A stretch of 64,000 nucleotides of DNA, taken from the NCBI RefSeq assembly GCF_001661265.1, contig NW_017567005.1, positions 186,001 to 250,000 on the forward strand, given 5' to 3'. The position numbers were made by a program, and so were the translations under genes. Positions 57,224-64,000 of the stretch are shown piece after piece (the stretch's first letter is position 1; each line of letters opens with the position of its first letter). This stretch comes from Saitoella complicata NRRL Y-17804. Taxonomy: Eukaryota > Ascomycota > Saitoellomycetes > Saitoellales > Saitoellaceae. Under the pieces are notes generated by a model. That model did not search any database and had not been told where the DNA came from. It was given only the letters and a program-made list of their open reading frames with translations.

Positions 57224-59254
57224 CTAATCAATCTCCATCTTCGCTTTCTTGTGCGTCTCGTCGTCCTGATTTTCGTCCAAACTCCGCTTCACCCCGTGCA
57301 CGTCGCTCTCCACTCCTCCCATCGCTTGAGCGTCCGGTTTTTCGGATAATGACTGCACAACACTCGTGGCAGACTCAGTCGAAGTGTTTTCTCCCGCGAT
57401 AACCTCCGCCTTGACTTCCAACATAGCTGTATCAGCCTTCTCGTCCTCAACCTTTTTCTTAGCTTCTTCTCCTGCTCCTCCATCCTTAGCAGGCTCATCA
57501 AGCTCAGCTTGCTTTTTTATCGCCTCCTCAATCATCTCAACATTCCCCTCCCCAATCTTATCGAAATACTGCAACTTTGTCTTTGCCGCGATACGCAGCG
57601 CTCTCCAGTTCTTACTTGCCTTTGCTTCCAATAACTGCATCTTCTCCTCATCCTGCGTCGCCATCTCCGACTCGAACTTGTCCATCTCGATGCCCTTGAT
57701 GAATGATTCGGCTTCTGGGACTGTATGTCTCTTGGGTTGGCTGAGGTCTTCGAGGGTGAAGCCACTACCAGTCTTCCACAGCTTCGTAAGTGTCGGAGTG
57801 CCCAGGGAATGCATATACGGCCGCAACCCCTCAGTAGATTTCTTGAGCTTAGTTGAAGCATCTGCGATGGTTTCCGAAGGTATAGGGGATTCGCCAAAAG
57901 CATAACAGCTGTCAAGCTTCCAATTGAGCCAATTCTTGTCGCGGTCCATGATGCCCTCCAAATCAGCCAGAAATCCTTCGCCATTTGGAGATGATCTTTT
58001 GATAATATCTGCGGCTTCTTTACGCATGTCCTTCATCCATGCCAGTTCCTCTTCCGATGGAGTAAAGGTCGGAAGAACTGACTTGTTCGGGGTCTTCAGA
58101 GCCGTCAGTTTCGCTTTGGCTTCTGGTGAGAGACTGAGGAAGTGGTCGAGGAGTATCAGGGTCTGTACGAGGATATGCCGTCTGAACGAGGAATCTTCCA
58201 GCTGGGTAAAGCATATGAGTTTCAAAAGCTTCGAGGTCTCGGTAGTCTTGACTTACCTCCAGTTTCAACAACTTTCGACTGCTCAAGAACTTCGGATTGA
58301 ACATGCCTCCTTCACTGCGCTCTGAAGAACCAGAATCCTTCCTGTCACTCTTCGTCCCGGTGTCTCCCCTGAGCTTGCGCTGTGCATCCTCGATCTCCCG
58401 TAGTTTCGCGAGTGTTCTTCCTAGAGACACTTCGAATGCAGCAAGGTCCTCACTCTTGTATAACGATGGGGGGTTGGAGAATCGTTCTTGTAGAGACCAG
58501 AAGATGGGATAAAACTCGTCTGGACAACCTCGTTAGAACGGAATCACGATTAGGATAAACAATACATACCAAGCACTTTTCGTTCTTCTTCAGACCCATC
58601 CTCCACGGCTGGCACATCCGGCTTCGCATCATCAATGTTCATGGCTGCCTCACGTTCGTTGTCGTTGTCAATGAGCGTGACATTGCCGACATTGTAGTCT
58701 CCACGCAAGTTCACACCACTTCGATCCACCAGCGGGAATACTCTTGCCAGAAAGATAGTAACACGACCACAGAAAACGGTATCCTCTGCTTTCGAGAGCC
58801 GACGCAGGAGCTCGTTGCTGAATCGAAGCAGGATCATGCCAGCTCCTCTGTTACCAGTCAGGTCCTTTGCCAACCGCTCCTTCCGCGACTCCAGATAATC
58901 AAAGATCTTCGAACATCCTTCGATCGTTTGAGAATCCACCAGCTCCTCAATCAGGCCGAAAGCTGTATCCCTGCCGCAGAGGTCTTTCTCTGAGCACACC
59001 AACGTGATGTCCAGAATAGTGTATATAGCACCGAGCGCGGCATCGATATTGTCGACTTGCGCGACAGCTGAATAGATAGCGAAGCTTGCAACCGTGCTTA
59101 TCACAGCCCTGTTATCCTTCGCTGCAATCGCTTCCTTCCAGGCATCAATGTCGCTTCCGATGTCGGCTACCGTCAACGGCTGTCGTTCCGGCTGAGCGCG
59201 GCCGGCAATGGAGATCACCAGGCTGTCAAAAGCTTGCTGATATCTCAAGGCCAT
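57224..59254 (-). CDS. HPR1: THO complex subunit 1 (Hpr1/THOC1)
   Basis: Three exons: 58570-59254, 58257-58519 and 57224-58201, with introns of 50 and 55 nt, giving 641 aa (human THOC1 has 657). The ATG at 59254 (MALRYQQAFDSL) is the first in frame; upstream only TTG is available. Diagnostic runs are ILLRFSNELLRRLSKAEDTV, FCGRVTIFLARVFPLVDRSG and VNLRGDYNVGNVT, then DEFYPIFWSLQERFSNP and FRRHILVQTLILLDHFLSL. A segment with WLNWKLDSCYAF and a Lys/Glu-rich tail follow. THO couples transcription elongation to mRNA export and limits R-loops. It is divergent from the Aquarius homologue, 190 bp away. Confidence 0.94.
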
Positions 59255-59444
59255 TCCTTCAGCTCCAATCGCAAATCGCAAGTCCGTCTGTCTTGGTGGT
59301 GTATGTGCTTCACGTGACGATGTCGAAACGTTGCATGAGCTCAGGGCAGCGACGCGACCCCGGGGAATACGTGAAGGAAGGTGCGACGGAGTTCAGCATT
59401 CATCCGTTCCAACAAGCGATCGGCCATTGGCATACAGTCCGGTT

Positions 59445-62400
59445 ATGGCCCAGTCCGCAGCAAGGCCGACAATTGACGAGGTTACCGGCAGTGTATTCGC
59501 CCAGATCGCCTCGAGGACCTGGAACACCTCGAAGAGTCGCAAGTTCAATGCTGCGGCCGTCGAAGAAATCTACTCGGAACTGACTGCAACAGCGTTTGCG
59601 CCCAAGTCCTTCTATATCCTCGACCAACTGTCTTGTCTGGAGAAGTTCTTGTGGCCGAACTTCAGCGATGATGCATCTGACAAGCATGCTATTGTCACTG
59701 CAGCACTGATAGCGATCAGAGCTACCGAATGCCTGGATGTGTGGAAGCAGATCCTTGAGGATGCGGATCAGTTCAGCATCTTCTTCAGACGAGTCACCTC
59801 GTTAATGATGCCAACTTCAAGCGACTTCAAGAGTCGGTACTGGTTGTTGACGTTCGTGATTGCTGCCTTCAGATCTCTCGACAACGCTACTATCCGCAAG
59901 TCATGCGCACCACTTGTGTCGGTATCTGTCCTGCAACTCCTATCATCGTCAGAGAAACGAGACGCACACTTCGCAAAATACCCACAGCATGCCAAGGCAT
60001 GGAGAACAGCGAAGAAGAAACTTGATTCTGCAGATGTGGCAGGAAAGGCGCAGTTGCATTTTGAGAGAAGCTGGTTGATCAGCGTATTATTTGAGTTCTT
60101 GCAGCTACTGCAGCAGGGGGACGCGGAGACAGATGTCGCCCTGTACTGCGAGCGCTTTGTGGAGTTCCTGGTGGAGCTGGCATCCGTCTTACCAACACGA
60201 CGTTACCTTAATGTGGTCTTGGCCGATGTCCACCTGCTTGTAGCCATCAAAACATCTCCACACTACAAATCTGGTGGGCTGAGCAAGGATCTGATATCTC
60301 TGCTTGATTACTATGTGCACTTTCCAATTGATGACAATACCGGCATTGCCCTAACAGCACAAGAGCAGGAGTCTTTGCGTCACGGTAAGCTTCAGGCTCT
60401 TCAGCGTGTAGCGTTTCAGAAGTATCCGGAGTCGCTGAAACTGCTTTCACTTGCGAACTTTGGAGCGCTAAATACGGAGTCCGAGATCCTCGAGCACTTC
60501 GAGGGTTTGAGTCACGACGATACCGTTGAACTCTGCTCATCATTAGGTTTCCGGACACAGTACCCGGCAAATGTAAAAATCAACGTCGACCGTAAGTTTC
60601 TGATGGAGGTATTGGTGAACCAGTACAAGATGCGGAAGAGCTTGGAAGAGCGGGTTATGGATATGCCAGTCATGCCGACGGAGAAATCCTTGTTCGATCA
60701 TGATATTGTGCAGGACGAGATGCGCAGTGTTTCTCTTCCGCGCCTTGGACTACAATATCTTACTATCAAAGATTTCTTATGGCGGTGCTTCCGGCTTTCT
60801 CGCGCTGAGGGAATGCTCGGTTTCCGCAAACACATCGACGCCGCTGTTCGCCGACTGGAGCCATATGGTCACGGTGCTGAAGTGAAGTTCAACGGCTCAT
60901 CGAAATGGGCAACTCCCATTGCTAAGCCCGCGATTCTTGAGGTAGTCCCTCCGGCTGTTGGCGAAGATGCGCCGTCCTCTGTCAAGGCTGAGATCCGTAT
61001 CGATCTTGGGCGGATGTCGGACGCCGCTCGTGATGGCTGGGAATCATTGCAGGTAGGAGGCCTGGTCTTTCTTCTCGTTGTAAAGAGCGGCCGGAAAGGC
61101 CGAGATCCTTCTGTGCAGTATGTGCGAACTGCGGAGGTGATGGAAATCACCGACCAACAGGGCCGACCCATCCGTGAATCTGGCGTTCAAAAACCTTCGA
61201 TCCGCTTGCTTCTAGATACGAAACAGTTCAAACATGATCACGACGATGGTGATGAGGCTGTGTACGATGCAATCAATGTTGTTGTTCGTGGAAAAACATC
61301 CTCGAGCACCTTCAAGCCAGTACTGGAGAATATCAAGGCTCTGATACAAGGGGAGGACCCCATTCCGGACTGGCTTGCGAATGTGTTCCTTGGCTACGGT
61401 GACCCGAACAGCGCTCACTACAGAAATCTTGACGGGCGACCAGAAGCATTGAACGTTCATGACACTTTCCTAGACTGGAATCACATCGTGGAGTCATTCC
61501 AGGGCAAGAAGGTTATACCTGCTGCGGGTACAGAAGAGGGAGCTTCAAGACCGTACATCATTCGTGAGAAGCTTCCGTCTCCAGCTGTTACGAAGACTTC
61601 TAAGAAGCGTTCCCGTGCTGAAGCTGAAGGACAGGCGGAGGCAACTGAGGCAACCATTGAGGTTGAGTCGTACAAACTGGAGAGTCGCGGTCCCTTTCCT
61701 ACCGAGCAGCGTCGTTTCAACAGCAGACAACACTCGCCAGCTCAAGTCGAAGCGATCACCTCGGGTACGAATCCGGGCCTGACGGTTGTCAGCTGCCCAC
61801 CCGGCACAGGTGATGCTCATGTCGCAGCGCAAGTTGCCAGCAACATCTATCAGGCTTTCCCTCAAGAACGCACGGTGATAGTCGCCAAGAACAAGGGGGT
61901 GCTTAACCGTATCTTTGAGAACCTGGCTGCCCTGGATATCGCCAACCGCCATCTGCTCCGATTTGACAGTGACGATGCGGATGTGGCGCCAGGCAAGGTT
62001 GGGCGGGTGGAGTACCTCGCCGAAAGACGGATGCAGTTGCTTTCAGAAGTTCAACGTCTTGCGTACGCAATGAACGCTCCGGGAGCGCACGGAAATTCCT
62101 GCGAAACAGCCAGTTACTTTGCCGATGTTTACGTCAAACCCGCTTGGCGAAAATTCAAGAACCAGATTTCGGCCGCCAGTGATGCAGCAGCCGTATCAGC
62201 AGCGTTTCCCTTCCATGCATTCTTCGCATATGCTCCTCAGCCGTTGTTCTCTGATGCGTCCATTAAGGAGAATATTTCGGTCGCTGAGGATTGCTACAAG
62301 CACATGCAGAACCTCTTCGAAGAGCTTGGAGGCCTTAGGCCACTTGAACTTTTGAAGAGGCGGAAGGACAAATTGGATTACCTTTTGACCAAGGAAGCCC

Positions 62401-63434
62401 GCATCATAGCTCTGACTTCAGAGCAGGCTATTACCAAATGCAAGGAGTTCATTGAAATGGGCTTCCGTTATGACAGTGTCATCATCCCAGACTGTGCCTA
62501 CATGTCAGAACTGGAAGCGTTTAGTACGCTCGCCCTGCAGTCTCAGAGCAACGGTGTCAATCAAATTAAGAGATTGATCTTGCTCGGAGACGACAAACGT
62601 GCCGTGTCTGTCGTGCAAGATCTTCCTACCCAGGTGAACTTCAACCAAAGTCTCTTCAGCCGCCTGATGAGACTTGGTGTTCCCGTGGTACACCTGGACA
62701 AGCAGAGTCGTACAAGGTTCCCAGAATTGTTTTCTTGGAGATACCATGGCATTGAGGACAGTTCGACCATCAAAGAATCACCCGAATTTTCTACAGCAAA
62801 TGCCGGTTTCCGCTACGACTATCAGCTTGTCCATGTTGCAGACTACAAGGAAGAAGGCGAGGTCGAATCAACTCCCGGCTCCTTCCAAAACCTTGGAGAA
62901 GCCGAATATGCAGTCGCTATCTTCCAATATATGCGTCTGCTTGGATACCCAGCGCAGAAGATCACCATCTTGTCTGCGTATACCGGGCAGCAGGCACTTA
63001 TCAACGGCGTCCTCGATCAGCGTTGCACTAGGAATCCACTATACGGTGTACCCGCTAGAGTAGCAACGATTGATGAACTCCACGGAGAACACAACGACTA
63101 TGTCATCTTCTCTTCCGTGCGCACCAAGGAAGTCGACATGCTTCGCGATGCTCGCCGTATGACTGCAGTAATGTCATCCGCAAGGCTGGGCCTGTATGTA
63201 CTGGGTCGTCAGGAACTCTTCCAGTTATGCCGTGATATCAAGCCCACGACTGATCTGCTGCTGGCGCGGCCAACTAAGCTCCAGCTTGTTACTGGAGAGA
63301 TGTACCCTACGAAGCGCGAGGTCGGTGCTGAGGCAAGCGCAGTGGAGATGGAGGGTGTGGAGCATCTGGGAGCATTTGTGTACGAAATGAGCAAGAAGGT
63401 AGTTGAGCAGTTAAAGGCCGAGCGCATGGCGTAG
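59445..63434 (+). CDS. Aquarius-family intron-binding spliceosome protein (Cwf11-like) with altered helicase motifs
   Basis: Intronless; first in-frame ATG at 59445, giving 1329 aa (human AQR 1485). The N-terminal ARM-like region begins PTIDEVTGSVFAQIASRTWN. The C-terminal superfamily-1 helicase part is clearly homologous: HLLRFDSDDADV, NSCETASYFADVYVKPAWRK, SPEFSTANAGFRYDYQLVHV and FQNLGEAEYAVAIFQYMRLL. However, the catalytic motifs differ from active AQR. Walker A reads CPPGTGDAH instead of GPPGTGKTD (about residue 784). Motif II is IIPDCAYM instead of LMEEAAQI (about 1012). Motif III is LGDDKRAVSVV instead of IGDHHQLPPV. Motif VI is MSSARLGL instead of MSRARLGL. ATPase activity is therefore unlikely; a scaffold role in the activated spliceosome is inferred. 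Confidence 0.93.
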   Translation: MAQSAARPTIDEVTGSVFAQIASRTWNTSKSRKFNAAAVEEIYSELTATAFAPKSFYILDQLSCLEKFLWPNFSDDASDKHAIVTAALIAIRATECLDVWKQILEDADQFSIFFRRVTSLMMPTSSDFKSRYWLLTFVIAAFRSLDNATIRKSCAPLVSVSVLQLLSSSEKRDAHFAKYPQHAKAWRTAKKKLDSADVAGKAQLHFERSWLISVLFEFLQLLQQGDAETDVALYCERFVEFLVELASVLPTRRYLNVVLADVHLLVAIKTSPHYKSGGLSKDLISLLDYYVHFPIDDNTGIALTAQEQESLRHGKLQALQRVAFQKYPESLKLLSLANFGALNTESEILEHFEGLSHDDTVELCSSLGFRTQYPANVKINVDRKFLMEVLVNQYKMRKSLEERVMDMPVMPTEKSLFDHDIVQDEMRSVSLPRLGLQYLTIKDFLWRCFRLSRAEGMLGFRKHIDAAVRRLEPYGHGAEVKFNGSSKWATPIAKPAILEVVPPAVGEDAPSSVKAEIRIDLGRMSDAARDGWESLQVGGLVFLLVVKSGRKGRDPSVQYVRTAEVMEITDQQGRPIRESGVQKPSIRLLLDTKQFKHDHDDGDEAVYDAINVVVRGKTSSSTFKPVLENIKALIQGEDPIPDWLANVFLGYGDPNSAHYRNLDGRPEALNVHDTFLDWNHIVESFQGKKVIPAAGTEEGASRPYIIREKLPSPAVTKTSKKRSRAEAEGQAEATEATIEVESYKLESRGPFPTEQRRFNSRQHSPAQVEAITSGTNPGLTVVSCPPGTGDAHVAAQVASNIYQAFPQERTVIVAKNKGVLNRIFENLAALDIANRHLLRFDSDDADVAPGKVGRVEYLAERRMQLLSEVQRLAYAMNAPGAHGNSCETASYFADVYVKPAWRKFKNQISAASDAAAVSAAFPFHAFFAYAPQPLFSDASIKENISVAEDCYKHMQNLFEELGGLRPLELLKRRKDKLDYLLTKEARIIALTSEQAITKCKEFIEMGFRYDSVIIPDCAYMSELEAFSTLALQSQSNGVNQIKRLILLGDDKRAVSVVQDLPTQVNFNQSLFSRLMRLGVPVVHLDKQSRTRFPELFSWRYHGIEDSSTIKESPEFSTANAGFRYDYQLVHVADYKEEGEVESTPGSFQNLGEAEYAVAIFQYMRLLGYPAQKITILSAYTGQQALINGVLDQRCTRNPLYGVPARVATIDELHGEHNDYVIFSSVRTKEVDMLRDARRMTAVMSSARLGLYVLGRQELFQLCRDIKPTTDLLLARPTKLQLVTGEMYPTKREVGAEASAVEMEGVEHLGAFVYEMSKKVVEQLKAERMA

Positions 63435-63493
63435 TAGAATAGAAGGCATCTAGGTTCAGGATTTCTCTATACGTAGCAACGATCTCTGGTACC

Positions 63494-64000
63494 TCAATCC
63501 TTTTTCCGATTTCGCGAGATGAACGCCTTTATACTTGCGTTTCCAGCATCTGACACATAGAATGAACGTTTTGTGGCATTTTCCCATAGCACAACACCCA
63601 GATCCTTCGCGTACTTAAGCACGAACTCATAATCATTTGTTGAAGCAAAGTCATGCCACAACCACCCTTCATTTGCTCGTATACGGTTCTTGTCCAGCTC
63701 CCATAATCGAATCTGGTCAACAACAGTAGGTGGTATTAGAGGTTGTTGTCTTCTCATCTGAGAATGCGCGTGTGTAGTTAGATACTGAATGATTTGGTCC
63801 GCATTAATCCCATTCTTTAAAGCCTCAAGGACAGATTCTCGTGTGATAATACCCGTGACCATGTTAGGAAAGCGTGCTTTCAGGCTTGCAAAAAGGCGAA
63901 GGACAGCGATCTGGAGCGGCGAGTTTGTATACGCGTATACCTTGTAGTTTGTCTCCAGTACAATGAATCCGCTCTGGGAACCTGGATCCAGTTTTGCTGA
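63494..64000 (-). CDS. TFB2: TFIIH core subunit Tfb2 (p52), C-terminal part
   Basis: The frame runs off the window edge, so the N-terminal portion lies outside; about 168 residues are visible. Family runs are SGFIVLETNYKVYAYTNSPL, QIAVLRLFASLKARFPNMV, GIITRESVLEALKNGINADQ and IIQYLTTHAHSQM. PPTVVDQIRLWELDKNRIR and the terminal DYEFVLKYAKDLGVVLWEN fit the p52 C-terminal domain, which binds Tfb5/p8. Tfb2 anchors and stimulates the XPB/Ssl2 translocase in transcription initiation and nucleotide excision repair. It converges on the Aquarius gene, with 60 bp between stop codons. No intron is needed in the visible part. Confidence 0.94.
   Translation of the reverse strand, partial: SAKLDPGSQSGFIVLETNYKVYAYTNSPLQIAVLRLFASLKARFPNMVTGIITRESVLEALKNGINADQIIQYLTTHAHSQMRRQQPLIPPTVVDQIRLWELDKNRIRANEGWLWHDFASTNDYEFVLKYAKDLGVVLWENATKRSFYVSDAGNASIKAFISRNRKKD

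Overview
The window comes from a gene-dense fungal nuclear genome. Introns are short (about 44-63 nt), usually GT-AG with a CTNAC-like branch point. Genes are closely packed and often divergent, with 170-400 bp between start codons. Fungal markers include a DASH-complex Dad1, ERG6 sterol methyltransferase, a phosphofructokinase with the long fungal N-terminal extension, Nnf1 and an aquaporin of the ascomycete type. Long genes are nearly intronless (ATR/Mec1, Aquarius, importin, PFK). I infer Dikarya and favour Ascomycota, possibly an early-diverging lineage. This rests on protein recognition by eye, not on a tree.

Layout. 1-18.9 kb is ordinary genes: the tail of an unidentified acidic protein, SKI2, a small three-exon mS34 mitoribosomal gene, a Nmd5/Sxm1-type importin, NC2-beta, ARP6, a Rab GTPase, profilin and SLH1/ASCC3. 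18.9-29.4 kb is a transposon island. It holds a Tnp2/CACTA-type transposase with a dense array of subterminal repeats, a Tc1-like element whose spliced transposase looks whole, a second decayed Tc1-like element, a companion-type reading frame, a 34-bp perfect palindrome, several candidate element termini sharing CCCTA(C/G)GAAGT, and AT-rich flanks full of short repeats. 29.4-64 kb returns to ordinary genes: MEC1, ZUO1, ERG6, SLT11/ECM2, PDHB, DAD1, PFK, a COA4-like twin CX9C protein, aquaporin, NNF1, a small zinc-finger protein, DID2/CHMP1, a homeobox gene, a JmjC protein, HPR1/THOC1, an Aquarius homologue, and TFB2 cut by the window edge.

Functional threads. RNA surveillance and splicing are prominent (SKI2, SLH1, SLT11, Aquarius, HPR1), followed by transcription and chromatin (NC2-beta, ARP6, TFB2, homeobox), chromosome segregation and checkpoint (DAD1, NNF1, MEC1), and central metabolism (PFK, PDHB, ERG6). 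I see no physical clustering by pathway beyond divergent promoter sharing.

The two most interesting observations are an Aquarius whose superfamily-1 helicase motifs are altered at almost every catalytic position, and a transposon island in which different elements seem to share one terminal motif while each carries its own subterminal repeat word.
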